From Niameybacter massiliensis (GTDB lineage Bacteria; Bacillota; Clostridia; Lachnospirales; Cellulosilyticaceae): a stretch of 64,000 nt of DNA. The notes under the pieces were generated by a model. The model saw nothing but the letters and a program-made list of their open reading frames with translations, made no database searches and had not been told where the DNA came from. A program made the position numbers and the translations under genes. Each line of letters begins with the position of its first letter. Position 1 is the first letter of the stretch. Positions 9,095 to 18,786 of this stretch are shown one piece after another. Where the stretch lies: NCBI RefSeq assembly GCF_001282685.1, contig NZ_LN875035.1:1505572-1569571 (forward strand). The letters run 5' to 3'.

Positions 9095-9183
9095 ACATTT
9101 TAGGTTATAAAAATATAGTCTAATTTTATATCATTAAGCATATACATAGAATGTATTATATATGTCATATTTATAATTTATAT

Positions 9184-9428
9184 AATTAAATGAGTCCAGC
9201 TTTTAGCAGATATATCATAGGATATAAATGTCTGTTCGTGACTTCTACCTTTAAGCGGCATCTTAATGGTAGGGCCTTCTTTTGTTTAAAGCTGGTTTTG
9301 TAAAGGCTAGACTCATTATTGTAGAATAAGGAATTTGTTCAAAGGGGATACTATACCATTTTACACTGTATAGTAATAATATATGCGGTCTTCTAAAAAA
9401 GGTTCCACTTTATTTAGAAATTTTTTTG
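9184..9428 (+). ncRNA. Candidate structured non-coding RNA with a pseudoknot
   Basis: This gap between two converging genes is not random. P1 pairs AATGAGT (9189-9195) with ACTCATT (9311-9317). P2 pairs CCAGCTTT (9196-9203) with AAAGCTGG (9288-9295). P3 is a hairpin at 9207-9234 (TATATC with GATATA, then CAGA with TCTG). P4 is a hairpin at 9245-9272 (CTACC and TTAAG arms). GCCTT (9274-9278), inside P2, can pair with AAGGC (9303-9307), outside it, which makes a pseudoknot. A further hairpin (ACTATAC at 9350 with GTATAGT at 9368) and a U-tailed terminator follow. TATAAT hexamers stand at 9172 and 9181 without a clear -35. I cannot match it to a known family. Strand is inferred from the terminator. 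No coding frame fits. Confidence 0.5.
9391..9428 (+). terminator. Terminator closing the candidate ncRNA
   Basis: TTCTAAA pairs with TTTAGAA and, after one mismatch, AAAG pairs with CTTT. A run of seven T follows on the plus strand (9421-9427). The T run on this side only favours plus-strand transcription. Confidence 0.6.
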
Positions 9429-9445
9429 TTCTTCTTAATACTATA

Positions 9446-10639
9446 TTATTCAAGTACAAGTATTTTTTGTTCTACTTTTTTCAACAAAATTTTATAAACT
9501 GATTTATTTATTCTCTCTTCACTTAGTTCTCCCTTTTCATAAGCTTCTTTTAATGCTTCCATAGCCTCATCTAATTGTTCTGGCATCAGAATCATATCTA
9601 TCCCACTTATAAAACTCATAAGTGTAGCTTGCCCTGATCCTCTATCTTCTATAATAGCGCCCATATTCATAGCGTCGGTAATAAATATAGTATGCTCTTT
9701 ATCAAAGTTTTGTTCTATATATTTTCCCCATCTCGGTGAAAGTGTAGCTGGAAGTGTATCCATTTCTTCTACAATCAAATGTCCTACCATTACCACATCT
9801 ACTCCATTCTTTGTGGCTTCTAAAAATGGCTTCATTTCTTCATCTTCTAATTCTTTGATTGTTTTATCAATGTAAGCTAAACCAACATGTGAATCTTCTA
9901 CTGTATTACCGTGTCCCGGGAAATGTTTTATAACAGGTATTATCTCTTCCTCCTTTAGCCCTTTACTAAACGCCATAACCATAGGTATCACTTCTTCTGC
10001 TGTCTTTCCAAAGCTTCTATCTCCAATCACTGTATTTTGAGGGTTGTTATAAATATCAGCATCTGGAGCAAAATTCATATTAACACCTATAGAATTTAGT
10101 ACTTTCCCCATACGTTTTGCTTCCTCATATGCCACTTGCGTATCTCCAGTTTCGCCAATAGCTTCAGCACTTTTGAATGGTGCATTCACCATAGCTTCAT
10201 TATTTCCGACTCTGCTTACTCTCCCACCTTCTTCATCAATTCCAATCCATAAGGACGTAGTTGCCTGCTCCTGTAATCCTTGTACAAGCTTACTTGTTTC
10301 TTCTATGGTTGTAATATCATCTTTAAAAAGTATAACGCCACCTACATCCTTTCCATATTTATCATTTACTGCTACTTGTTGTACCGTCACAAAAAATAGC
10401 TGGCCAATCTTTTCCTCTATACTCATTTGATTCATATAGTCTAAAACTTGCTTTTCTTTTATCTCTTCCACCATCCTTGCATCCGAAGGGTGAGAATCTG
10501 ATTGTGGCTCATTTTGTGGCAACACCTGAGAATCAAATTGCTTCTCCCCATGCCCAATCTCTAAGTCTATCTTGTTACATCCTATAAATATAAAGCTCAT
10601 AAGTCCTATCAGTATCACCCAACTTAATAATTTTTCCAC
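9446..10639 (-). CDS. Glycoside hydrolase family 3 lipoprotein, NagZ-like beta-N-acetylhexosaminidase
   Basis: The 397-residue protein begins with a lipoprotein signal (hydrophobic residues 4-20, lipobox FIGC with Cys21), so it is probably anchored outside the membrane. The GH3 barrel carries the NagZ-type motif KHFPGHGNTVEDSH, whose Asp-His pair acts as the acid-base. The nucleophile aspartate lies in FITDAMNMGAI. Such enzymes trim N-acetylglucosamine from muropeptides or glycans. Translation starts at a GTG preceded by AGGAGATAAA. The C-terminal second GH3 domain is absent, as in single-domain NagZ. It is divergent from the DUF2225 gene, with a palindrome between them. Confidence 0.88.
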   Translation of the reverse strand: MEKLLSWVILIGLMSFIFIGCNKIDLEIGHGEKQFDSQVLPQNEPQSDSHPSDARMVEEIKEKQVLDYMNQMSIEEKIGQLFFVTVQQVAVNDKYGKDVGGVILFKDDITTIEETSKLVQGLQEQATTSLWIGIDEEGGRVSRVGNNEAMVNAPFKSAEAIGETGDTQVAYEEAKRMGKVLNSIGVNMNFAPDADIYNNPQNTVIGDRSFGKTAEEVIPMVMAFSKGLKEEEIIPVIKHFPGHGNTVEDSHVGLAYIDKTIKELEDEEMKPFLEATKNGVDVVMVGHLIVEEMDTLPATLSPRWGKYIEQNFDKEHTIFITDAMNMGAIIEDRGSGQATLMSFISGIDMILMPEQLDEAMEALKEAYEKGELSEERINKSVYKILLKKVEQKILVLE

Positions 10640-10688
10640 TTTATCTCCTACTCTTTCTATATAAATTGCAATAGTTACAAAAGATTAA

Positions 10689-10712
10689 TTTTAATGTATA
10701 ATTACATTAAAA
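10689..10712. repeat. Perfect palindrome between divergent genes
   Basis: TTTTAATGTA and TACATTAAAA are exact reverse complements around a TAAT centre, which also creates a TATAAT hexamer. The site sits midway between the start codons of the GH3 gene (minus) and the DUF2225 gene (plus). It could be an operator over a promoter; no regulator is adjacent. Confidence 0.5.
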
Positions 10713-10745
10713 TATACTAATATTTACTAGTAAAGAAGGTGCACT

Positions 10746-11420
10746 ATGTCTACAACACTCACACCTTCGGATATTCTCTACGATAAGACTTATGAATGTC
10801 CAGTGTGTTATAACAAGTTTACATCCAAAGCAATCCGCACTGGTAAAAACCAAGCGCTTTCATCTGATATAGATCTTTATGCACGTTACGCTGTTATCAA
10901 TCCTATTTTATATGATGCAATACTTTGCCCTAATTGTGGATACTGTAGCTTGTCTAAAAATTTTTCTACATTATTACCTACACAAATAAAATGGATAAAA
11001 GAACAAGTAACACCTAAATATAAAAAACGTAACTTTGATACATATACTTCTATTAATGATGCAATTATAAAACATCAACTTGCTCTTGTTTCTAGTATTA
11101 TTAAAAAAGGAAAATTTGGTGAGCAAGCCTATATCTGCCTACATATTGCTTGGTTATACCGAGATTTAAATGCACTTAATCAAGAAAAAATATACTTGAA
11201 CAAGGCTGTAAATGGCCTAAAACAAGCTCTAGAAACAGAAAATTTTCCACTTTTTAATCTTGATGCATTAACAACTTCTTACATTATTTCGGCTATTTCC
11301 TATACATTAGGCGATTACACTAATGCAAAAACCTACTTAAGCGATGTTCTGTATAATAGCAACGGAAAACTAAAGGATCGTGCCCTTAATCTAAAGGAAA
11401 TGATCTTAGAACATTCGTAA
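10746..11420 (+). CDS. DUF2225 family protein
   Basis: The 224-residue protein starts with two paired-cysteine knuckles, CPVC (residues 18-21) and CPNCGYC (61-67), that probably bind zinc. A helical, TPR-like region follows (AYICLHIAWLYRDL; NAKTYLSDVLY). This is the DUF2225 layout, a family common in Clostridia and of unknown function. No membrane segment is seen. AAGGTG precedes the ATG. The gene is monocistronic and ends in a terminator shared with the ADP-ribosylglycohydrolase gene. Confidence 0.85.
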   Translation: MSTTLTPSDILYDKTYECPVCYNKFTSKAIRTGKNQALSSDIDLYARYAVINPILYDAILCPNCGYCSLSKNFSTLLPTQIKWIKEQVTPKYKKRNFDTYTSINDAIIKHQLALVSSIIKKGKFGEQAYICLHIAWLYRDLNALNQEKIYLNKAVNGLKQALETENFPLFNLDALTTSYIISAISYTLGDYTNAKTYLSDVLYNSNGKLKDRALNLKEMILEHS

Positions 11421-11463
11421 TAAAAAGACCTGCACCTATAATACATGCAGGTCTTTTTATTAC
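11417..11463. terminator. Bidirectional terminator
   Basis: Eighteen-base perfect arms (11417-11434 and 11446-11463) contain AAAAAGACCTGCA and its complement. The hairpin lies between two converging genes and has T runs on both strands. Confidence 0.9.
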
Positions 11464-11472
11464 GTATCTTGA

Positions 11473-12534
11473 CTACCATCCAGGATATCTTTTTTGCCAC
11501 TCTTCCGTTTCTTCATAGCGTACATAAATATCTTCTGATATTTGTTCAAGTTCCTTGCGTATTTCTAAACTTTCAACAAGCTTATTAGGAATAGCATCTA
11601 TCCCTAAATAAGTTCCTAGTACTTGCCCTGTAATAGCTGCTACACTATTACTATTACCACTTTGATTAATAGCAAGTTTTACAGCTGATTCAAAATCATT
11701 AGGATAGCTTAGTGTACAGTATACAGCCATCGCTAATGCATCATCTGCCATAAAGCCATCTCCAAAGTTTAATAATTTATCTGCATTTGGCTCACTATCT
11801 TTGGTAAGCTCTATCGCTTTATTAATCATTTCAAGACACTCTTCATGTCCTTCATACATTTTAAGTTTTGCTATGGCTTGTTCTAAACTCTCTTCTAAAC
11901 TATATCCTTCTATTAAATAAAAAATCCATGTAGCTAGTATTCCTGCAGATAAGTAAGCTTGAGGATGTCCATGAGTAATAACACCTATTCGACTTGCTAC
12001 TTCAAAAACATCTTCTTCTACCTCTATAAGACCTACAGGAGCTATCTTTATAACTGTCCCACATCGTTTGCTATCATTAAGTGGTCTTTCTAAGGTTCCC
12101 ATTACACCTTTTCCTAAAGACGTAATACAAGTGATACCTGGCTCTTTGTAACCATAAAGCTTCTTACATTTAACAAGCCATCCATCATATGATTTAGAAT
12201 TCCAATTGGGGGTTGAAAGTCCTTGGGTATAAAGCCATCTTAAATATGCTCTAAACGTAATCATAGCTGTATCTTTAGGTGTTCTAAAAATACCTTTTTG
12301 ATTGGCTCTAACAATACTTCTCAGTAAACCTTCTGCTGTAAATAGGGTTAGTTGTGTGTCATCTGTAATTGTTGCTTTTGGTCCTTCCATTGTAGCAATT
12401 AAATCAGTAATGCCTTGTTCACCATACATCTTCTGAATCTGCTCATACTTCATATTTTTAACAGGTGCACCAAATGCATCCCCAATTGCACCACCTATTA
12501 GGCATCCATAAAATTGTTCCTTACATCTTCTCAT
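11473..12534 (-). CDS. ADP-ribosylglycohydrolase family protein
   Basis: The protein shows the family metal-site motifs GGAIGDAFGAPVK near the N-terminus and TDDTQLTLFT about 40 residues later. A further helical-core motif is ITHGHPQAYLSAG. The family removes ADP-ribose from proteins such as dinitrogenase reductase or from nucleic acids; some members act on other N-glycosidic substrates. I chose the ATG at 12534 (353 residues) because GGAGG lies eight bases upstream; a GTG at 12543 overlaps that site. No DraT-type ADP-ribosyltransferase is seen nearby, so the target is unknown. It has its own promoter. Confidence 0.9.
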   Translation of the reverse strand: MRRCKEQFYGCLIGGAIGDAFGAPVKNMKYEQIQKMYGEQGITDLIATMEGPKATITDDTQLTLFTAEGLLRSIVRANQKGIFRTPKDTAMITFRAYLRWLYTQGLSTPNWNSKSYDGWLVKCKKLYGYKEPGITCITSLGKGVMGTLERPLNDSKRCGTVIKIAPVGLIEVEEDVFEVASRIGVITHGHPQAYLSAGILATWIFYLIEGYSLEESLEQAIAKLKMYEGHEECLEMINKAIELTKDSEPNADKLLNFGDGFMADDALAMAVYCTLSYPNDFESAVKLAINQSGNSNSVAAITGQVLGTYLGIDAIPNKLVESLEIRKELEQISEDIYVRYEETEEWQKRYPGW

Positions 12535-12627
12535 TCGAAGCACCTCCAGACCAGCATCTTTATAATTTTTCTTAAAGCTTTCATACTCTTCTTATTACTA
12601 TCTTCCTATTACAGTTATATATAAAGT

Positions 12628-12656
12628 ATTGTACCAAATTTATCTAAGTTTTTCAA
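12628..12656 (-). promoter_or_regulatory. Promoter of the ADP-ribosylglycohydrolase gene
   Basis: TTGAAA (12651-12656) and TACAAT (12628-12633) on the minus strand are separated by 17 bases. The rest of 12535-12783 is AT-rich and shows nothing else. Confidence 0.7.
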
Positions 12657-12783
12657 TGTTGTATATATTTTAATATATATTCTAACACTTAAGCAAAATA
12701 TTAACGCTCTTTATCTTATTCAATTTATTTTTACATTACTTAATTTACACTCGCTAATTATTCTTCCCAGAAATCCTAAATAT

Positions 12784-12825
12784 AAAAGTATGGGATTGCA
12801 AAATTTATGCAACCCCATACTTTTA
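12784..12825 (-). terminator. Terminator of the ilv-leu operon
   Basis: A long stem (AAAAGTATGGG and CCCCATACTTTT arms, with TTGCA/TGCAA inside) overlaps the ilvB2 stop codon at 12823-12825. A-rich and T-rich ends give a U tail on the minus strand. Confidence 0.85.
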
Positions 12826-14487
12826 CTCTAATATTAAATCATTAATAGGTGCACCCGGTGCTACCATAGGTAATACTTTTTCATCCTCACCCACATGGCA
12901 ATTAATTACAACAGGCTTTTTGCTCTCTAAGGCTTCTTTAAATGCTTGCTGGAACTCCTCTTGTGTAAATACATCATACCCCTTCATATAATAAGCTTCT
13001 GCTAATTTTACAAAATCAGGGCCTCTATCTAAAGTTGTCTCTGAATATCTTCCTTCATAGAACATGGTTTGCCACTGTCTTACCATACCTAAAACACTAT
13101 TATTAAGTACTACAATAATAACAGGGATATTATAATACGAAATAGTTGCCAGTTCATTACAATTCATTCTAAAAGAGCCATCTCCAGCAATATGCACAAC
13201 TTGCTTGGTAGGCATCCCCATTTGAGCTCCAATGCTTGCTCCTGTACCATATCCCATTGTACCTAGTCCACCAGAGGAAATATATGTTCTAGGCATTGTA
13301 TACTTATAAAACTGTGCAGCCCACATTTGATGCTGACCTACTTCTGTTGTAATAATTGCCTCACCATTTGTTTGTTCATAAATGTCCTCTATAACAAACT
13401 CAGGTCTTAATTTATCATCTCGTTGATAATCAAAACGGAACTCTTCTTTCCACCCTCTAACATTTTCTAACCACTCTGTGTGGTCTTGTTGTACAATCAT
13501 TTCATTAAGATTAGTGAGAATTTCTTTCGCATCTCCAATGATTGATGTATAACATTTAACATTTTTACTAATTTCTGCAGGATCTACATCAATATGAATA
13601 ATCTTTGCATTTGAAGCAAATGTATTCACACTACTTGTTACCCTATCACTAAATCTAGCTCCCACTGCAATAAGTACATCACATTCAGTAGTTGCCATAT
13701 TGGAAGCTTTACTACCATGCATACCAATAAGTCCAGTAGATAATCTATGGGTTTCTGGGAAACCACCTATACCCATCAAAGAAGTTGCTACAGGTGCTTG
13801 AATCCTTTCTGCAAACTCTAATAATTCTTTGTGAGCAGAACTACGAATAATACCGCCTCCACAGTAAATCATAGGTTTGTTACTGTCTCTTATTAGTTTA
13901 ACTGCTTCATCTAAGTCTTTTTGTCGAATACTACATACTTGTCTAAAAACCTTTTTAGGCATAGATGGCATATACTCACAAGTTATTGCCGTAATATCTT
14001 TTGGAATATCAATAAGTACGGGACCCGGTCTACCTGACTGAGCAATGTAAAATGCTTCTCTTATGGTATCCGCCAACTTACATATATCTTTTACAATATA
14101 ATTATGTTTTGTAATTGGCATAGTTACACCTGTGATGTCCACTTCTTGAAAACTATCTTTTCCAAGAAGTGGTCTACCTACATTCCCTGTAATTGCAACC
14201 ATAGGCACTGAATCCATATATGCTGTTGCTATTCCTGTTACTAAATTTGTAGCCCCTGGCCCTGATGTAGCTAAACAAACCCCTACTTTTCCTGTTGCTC
14301 TTGCGTATCCATCTGCAGCATGAGCTGCCCCTTGCTCATGTGCAGTTAAAATGTGATGGATTTTCTCTCTATATTTATATAATTCATCATAAATGTTGAG
14401 TACAGACCCTCCTGGATAACCAAACACAGTGTCTACGCCTTGCTCTAACAAACATTCCATTAATATTTGTGAACCATTAAGCTCCAT
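12823..14487 (-). CDS. ilvB2: Acetolactate synthase large subunit (second copy in operon)
   Basis: This ThDP enzyme condenses pyruvate with pyruvate or 2-oxobutyrate, the first step of valine and isoleucine synthesis. The 554 residues show the catalytic glutamate region AHEQGAAHAADGYAR, the FAD-binding central domain, and the ThDP motif AGDGSFRMN ending in VVLNN. DKGP-type spacing and the biosynthetic length argue against a catabolic AlsS. It is the last gene of the operon, 30 bases after ilvD, and lacks a small subunit of its own. The other copy (23357-24964) is paired with ilvN. Whether this copy shares IlvN or works unregulated is open. Confidence 0.93.
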   Translation of the reverse strand: MELNGSQILMECLLEQGVDTVFGYPGGSVLNIYDELYKYREKIHHILTAHEQGAAHAADGYARATGKVGVCLATSGPGATNLVTGIATAYMDSVPMVAITGNVGRPLLGKDSFQEVDITGVTMPITKHNYIVKDICKLADTIREAFYIAQSGRPGPVLIDIPKDITAITCEYMPSMPKKVFRQVCSIRQKDLDEAVKLIRDSNKPMIYCGGGIIRSSAHKELLEFAERIQAPVATSLMGIGGFPETHRLSTGLIGMHGSKASNMATTECDVLIAVGARFSDRVTSSVNTFASNAKIIHIDVDPAEISKNVKCYTSIIGDAKEILTNLNEMIVQQDHTEWLENVRGWKEEFRFDYQRDDKLRPEFVIEDIYEQTNGEAIITTEVGQHQMWAAQFYKYTMPRTYISSGGLGTMGYGTGASIGAQMGMPTKQVVHIAGDGSFRMNCNELATISYYNIPVIIVVLNNSVLGMVRQWQTMFYEGRYSETTLDRGPDFVKLAEAYYMKGYDVFTQEEFQQAFKEALESKKPVVINCHVGEDEKVLPMVAPGAPINDLILE

Positions 14488-14517
14488 ATTTCCCCTCCTC
14501 TTGATTTATCTACTCTC

Positions 14518-16179
14518 TTACCCCTTAAAGATTGCTCCTGTACTTGCAGATGTTACTTGCTTTGCATAACGTGCCAAATAACCATGTTTTACTTTTGGTT
14601 CTGGTTTTACCCATGCATCACGTCTTTTTGTCAGTGTTTTTTCATCTACCAATAAGTCTAATGTACAAGCTTCCATATCAATACTGATTAAGTCACCATT
14701 CTCAACAAGACCAATTACTCCACCTTCAGCCGCTTCCGGCGAAACATGCCCAATGCAAGCACCTCTTGTCGCTCCTGAGAAACGTCCATCTGTAATAAGT
14801 GCTACATCTTTATCAAGCCCCATACCAGCAAGTACAGCAGTAGGAGATAGCATTTCCCTCATACCCGGTCCACCTTTTGGTCCTTCATAACGAATAACAA
14901 CTACATCGCCTTTTTTAATTTGCCCACTTGTTATACCTTCTTTGGCTTCCTCTTCACTATTGAATACTTTTGCAGGTCCTGTATGTTTAAGCATTTCATG
15001 AGCCACAGCTGAACGTTTAACAACACAAGAATCTGGCGCTAAATTACCACGTAGTACAGCAATACCTCCTGTTTCACTATATGGATTTTCACTTGGACGA
15101 ATAACTTCTGGATTTTTATTTACTACTTTTTCAAGATTAGTTGCTACACTCTCTCCTGTAACAGTAATAAGCTCCTCATTTAAAAGCCCTTTTTTAGTAA
15201 GTTCTTTCATAACAGCAGCAACGCCACCCGCACCATAAAGATCTTCCATATGATTTGGACCAGCTGGCGCTAACTTACAAAGGTTAGGTGTACGACTGCT
15301 AATGTCATTCGCCATATCTAAGTTAATTTCAACCCTTGCCTCATGAGCAATAGCTGGAAGATGGAGCATCGTATTTGTACTACATCCAAGTGCCATATCA
15401 GCTGTTAATGCATTCTCAAAAGCTTTCTCTGTTAAGATATCACAAATCTTAATATCTTTTTCTACCATTTTCATAATAGCTATCCCTGTTTTTTTAGCTA
15501 AACGAATACGTTCTGCATAAACTGCTGGAATACTGCCGTTCCCTGGAAGAGCAATCCCTAGCACCTCTGTCATACAGTTCATACTATTAGCAGTAAACAT
15601 CCCTGAACAAGATCCACATCCTGGACAAGTATGTTCTTCAAACTCACAAAGCTCTTCTTCTGTAATTTTACCTGAATTATATGCACCGACTGCCTCAAAA
15701 ATAAGAGATAAACTTACTTTTTTACCTCCTACTGTTCCTGCAAGCATAGGCCCTCCGCTTACTACTGCTGTTGGAAGATTCATTCTTGCTGCTCCCATTA
15801 ACATCCCTGGTACAATCTTGTCACAGTTAGGTACAAGTACAAGCCCATCAAATCCATGTGCCATTGTCATACACTCAATAGAATCTGCGATTAGTTCACG
15901 TGTTACTAATGAATATTTCATCCCTTCATGGCCCATAGCAATACCATCACATACACCAATAGCAGGAATCTCTATTGGTGTTCCCCCTGCCATACGAATA
16001 CCTGCTTTAACAGCTTCTGTTATACGGTCAAGATGCATATGCCCTGGGACGATTTCACTTTTAGCTGTAACAACCCCTATCAAAGGTTGATTAAGCTCTT
16101 CCTCTATATATCCCATTCCTTTAAATAATGAACGGTGTGGTGCACGGTCTATACCTTTTTTAACTACATCGCTTCTCAT
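14518..16179 (-). CDS. ilvD: Dihydroxy-acid dehydratase
   Basis: IlvD dehydrates 2,3-dihydroxy-isovalerate and its isoleucine-branch analogue to the 2-oxo acids. The 553-residue protein carries the Fe-S cluster cysteines in [11 protein letters not shown] and [18 protein letters not shown]. The catalytic C-terminal region has [19 protein letters not shown]. Full family length is present. GAGGGAGG precedes the ATG. In the operon it lies between ilvE and ilvB2; the 105-base gap to ilvE holds a perfect hairpin. Confidence 0.96.
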   Translation of the reverse strand: MRSDVVKKGIDRAPHRSLFKGMGYIEEELNQPLIGVVTAKSEIVPGHMHLDRITEAVKAGIRMAGGTPIEIPAIGVCDGIAMGHEGMKYSLVTRELIADSIECMTMAHGFDGLVLVPNCDKIVPGMLMGAARMNLPTAVVSGGPMLAGTVGGKKVSLSLIFEAVGAYNSGKITEEELCEFEEHTCPGCGSCSGMFTANSMNCMTEVLGIALPGNGSIPAVYAERIRLAKKTGIAIMKMVEKDIKICDILTEKAFENALTADMALGCSTNTMLHLPAIAHEARVEINLDMANDISSRTPNLCKLAPAGPNHMEDLYGAGGVAAVMKELTKKGLLNEELITVTGESVATNLEKVVNKNPEVIRPSENPYSETGGIAVLRGNLAPDSCVVKRSAVAHEMLKHTGPAKVFNSEEEAKEGITSGQIKKGDVVVIRYEGPKGGPGMREMLSPTAVLAGMGLDKDVALITDGRFSGATRGACIGHVSPEAAEGGVIGLVENGDLISIDMEACTLDLLVDEKTLTKRRDAWVKPEPKVKHGYLARYAKQVTSASTGAIFKG

Positions 16180-16237
16180 CTATAAGCCTCCCTCTATTTT
16201 ATAAGTTTTAATCCTGCTAATTGGATTATGCCAAGGT

Positions 16238-16265
16238 GGGGTATAGCAATTTTACGCTATACCCC
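16238..16265 (-). repeat. Intra-operon hairpin between ilvE and ilvD
   Basis: GGGGTATAGC and GCTATACCCC form a perfect ten-base stem around eight bases. On the transcribed strand no U tract follows, so it is not a standard terminator. It may protect or define mRNA ends. Confidence 0.6.
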
Positions 16266-16284
16266 TTTAAATTCTTTATTAATA

Positions 16285-17160
16285 TTAGAAAATTTCTGTT
16301 CCATTCTCATTTGCATAAGCTTTAAATGCTGCAAGGATTTCAGTTGTAACCTTTCCTGCTACACCATCACCAATAATACGCTCATCAACACTTGTTACAG
16401 GAATAGCTTCTGCTGCTGTTCCTGTTAAGAAACACTCATCTGCACTATATACATTGAATAAAGTAAATTCTTTCTCCTCTACTATATAACCCATCTTTCT
16501 TGCTAATTCTATAACTGTGCTTCTTGTAATACCATCTAAGATACCTACATGAATCGGAGGTGTATAAATTACATTATCTTTTACAATGAAGATGTTATCT
16601 CCTGTACATTCTGCTACAATTCCATCATTATTGAGCATAAGTGCTTCTGGTACACCTGCACGATTAGCTTCAATTTTAGCTAAAATATTATTAAGATAAT
16701 TTAAAGATTTTACTTGTGGGTCTACAATGGTTGCCTTATTTCTTCTTTGAACAGCTGTAATAATTGGCATACCTTTTGTATACATTTCATCCGGATAAAG
16801 CGTAATAGAACCTGCAATACAAAATACAGTTGCTACCTTACAACTTTTGGGATTAAGTCCAAGATCACCTTTTCCTCTTGTTACAACAAGTCGAACATAA
16901 CCATCCTTTAAATCATTTTTTCTACATGTTTCAAGTAAAACTTCTGTCATCTCTTTCTTAGTCAAAGGAATTTCTAACATAATTGCTTTTGCTGCATTAT
17001 AAAGTCTATCAATATGTTCCTCACATCTAAATATACGTCCATTATAAGCACGAATACCTTCAAATACACCATCTCCATAAAGTACGCCATGATCAAATAC
17101 TGATACGGTAGCTTCTTCCTCTGGTACATATTTTCCATCTAAATATATTATTCTACTCAT
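16285..17160 (-). CDS. ilvE: Branched-chain amino acid aminotransferase
   Basis: This class IV PLP aminotransferase of 291 residues makes the last step to Val, Leu and Ile. It has YLDGKYVPEEEATVSVFDHG at the N-terminus. The PLP lysine lies in VKSLNYLNNILAKIEA, and the cofactor-binding C-terminus has FLTGTAAEAIPVTSVD. The sequence fits a branched-chain rather than a D-amino-acid or aminodeoxychorismate lyase member, and the operon position supports this. AAGGAGG precedes the ATG. Confidence 0.93.
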   Translation of the reverse strand: MSRIIYLDGKYVPEEEATVSVFDHGVLYGDGVFEGIRAYNGRIFRCEEHIDRLYNAAKAIMLEIPLTKKEMTEVLLETCRKNDLKDGYVRLVVTRGKGDLGLNPKSCKVATVFCIAGSITLYPDEMYTKGMPIITAVQRRNKATIVDPQVKSLNYLNNILAKIEANRAGVPEALMLNNDGIVAECTGDNIFIVKDNVIYTPPIHVGILDGITRSTVIELARKMGYIVEEKEFTLFNVYSADECFLTGTAAEAIPVTSVDERIIGDGVAGKVTTEILAAFKAYANENGTEIF

Positions 17161-17205
17161 GTTTCATTCCTCCTTATGCTGATTCTCTATAATTAATTAG
17201 TTCAA

Positions 17206-18282
17206 CTAAATAGCATTACAAATTAATTCGCCCATTTCTCTTGTTCCAACTAATTTCATACCTTCATTCATAATATCACTTGTTCTATAACCTTGATCTA
17301 GGACACATTCTACTGCTCGTTCTATAGCATACGCCTCCGCATTAAGTCCTAATGAATAACGGAGCATCATCGCCGCAGATAAAATGGTGGCTATAGGATT
17401 TGCTTTATTCTGTCCTGCTATATCTGGCGCACTACCATGACTTGGCTCATAAAGCCCCAGACTTCCTTCTCCAAGACTTGCTGAAGCTAACATTCCAATA
17501 GAACCTGTTAGCATACTTGCTTCATCAGATAAAATATCACCAAACATATTGTTTGTAATAATAACATCAAACTGCCTTGGATTCACTACAAGTTGCATTG
17601 CTGCATTATCTACATACATAAAACTATACTCTACTTCTGGAAACTCCTTTGCTACTTCTTCACTAACTTCTCTCCAGAGTTTGGATGTAGCAAGTACATT
17701 AGCTTTATCTACGATTACAGCCTTTTTACCACGTTTCATAGCGGCATCAAAACCGACTTTTAAAATACGCTCAATTTCTTCTACATTGTAGTACTCGATA
17801 TCCTCTGCATACGTTGCTTTCTTATTTTCCATAACTACACGTTCATGCTTGCCAAAATAAATTCCACTAGTCAATTCTCTTACAATCAAAATATCTAAGT
17901 TATCCCCTATTACTTCTTCTTTTAAAGGGCTTGCGCATTTCAATTGCTTATATAAAATAGCTGGTCTTAAATTAGCAAATAACTTTAATGTTTCGCGAAT
18001 TTTAAGAAGACCTTTTTCCGGCCTATCTCCATTAGATGTTGTATCCCATTTTGGTCCACCTACTGCCCCTAAAAGTATAGCATCACTTTTTAAACAGGCC
18101 TCTATAGTAGCTTCTGGAAGAGAAGCACCTGCCTCATCTATTCCTATTCCACCAATAAGTTGTTCATTGAATTTAAATTGATGGTTATATTTAATAGCTA
18201 TTTTTTCTAATACTTTTACTGCTTCACCTACAATTTCTGGCCCAATACCATCTCCAGGTAATGTAACGATTTGATATGTCAT
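17206..18282 (-). CDS. leuB: 3-isopropylmalate dehydrogenase
   Basis: LeuB oxidises and decarboxylates 3-isopropylmalate with NAD+. The 358-residue protein has the substrate motif [10 protein letters not shown], the metal-binding aspartates in [12 protein letters not shown], and the NAD+ motif [19 protein letters not shown]. The start [16 protein letters not shown] is typical. It follows leuD by ten bases. Confidence 0.96.
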   Translation of the reverse strand: MTYQIVTLPGDGIGPEIVGEAVKVLEKIAIKYNHQFKFNEQLIGGIGIDEAGASLPEATIEACLKSDAILLGAVGGPKWDTTSNGDRPEKGLLKIRETLKLFANLRPAILYKQLKCASPLKEEVIGDNLDILIVRELTSGIYFGKHERVVMENKKATYAEDIEYYNVEEIERILKVGFDAAMKRGKKAVIVDKANVLATSKLWREVSEEVAKEFPEVEYSFMYVDNAAMQLVVNPRQFDVIITNNMFGDILSDEASMLTGSIGMLASASLGEGSLGLYEPSHGSAPDIAGQNKANPIATILSAAMMLRYSLGLNAEAYAIERAVECVLDQGYRTSDIMNEGMKLVGTREMGELICNAI

Positions 18283-18292
18283 AACCTACCCC

Positions 18293-18784
18293 CTAATTTC
18301 TACTTTCCTTTACATAGTTTACAAGCCCATTAGCTGCAATAATACGTTGCATAAACTCAGGGAAAGGTTGTGCCTTATAAGTTATACCTGTTGTCATATT
18401 ATGAATCTCACCTGTATTAAAATCTACTTCTACCTGATCACCCTCACTAATACCTTTAACAGCTTCAGGACACTCTAAAATAGGTAATCCAATATTAATA
18501 GCATTTCTATAAAAAATACGAGCAAAAGTTTTAGCTATAACACAAGAGATACCTGAAGCTTTAATTGCAATGGGTGCATGCTCACGAGAAGAACCACATC
18601 CAAAGTTTTTGTCTGCAACAATAATATCTCCATCCTTAACTTTTTTACTAAATGTTAAATCTATATCTTCCATACAATACTGTGCAAGCTCCTGTGGATC
18701 AGAAGTATTTAAGTATCTTGCAGGAATAATAACATCTGTATCAATATTGTCTCCATATCTAAATACTGTACCTACTGCTTTCAT
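18293..18784 (-). CDS. leuD: 3-isopropylmalate dehydratase small subunit
   Basis: LeuD is the swivel-domain partner of LeuC in the isomerisation of 2- to 3-isopropylmalate. The 163-residue protein shows [17 protein letters not shown] and the [16 protein letters not shown] segment. Its start is two bases from the leuC stop, so translation is probably coupled. The short length is that of the archaeal/clostridial LeuD subtype, which partners the 420-residue LeuC found here. Confidence 0.95.
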   Translation of the reverse strand: MKAVGTVFRYGDNIDTDVIIPARYLNTSDPQELAQYCMEDIDLTFSKKVKDGDIIVADKNFGCGSSREHAPIAIKASGISCVIAKTFARIFYRNAINIGLPILECPEAVKGISEGDQVEVDFNTGEIHNMTTGITYKAQPFPEFMQRIIAANGLVNYVKESRN

Positions 18785-18786
18785 TA

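Noticed and set aside
12544-12822. Small gene or RNA in the gap before ilvB2
   Set aside because: Only a promoter and the operon terminator can be supported; the remainder is AT-rich without structure or a start signal.
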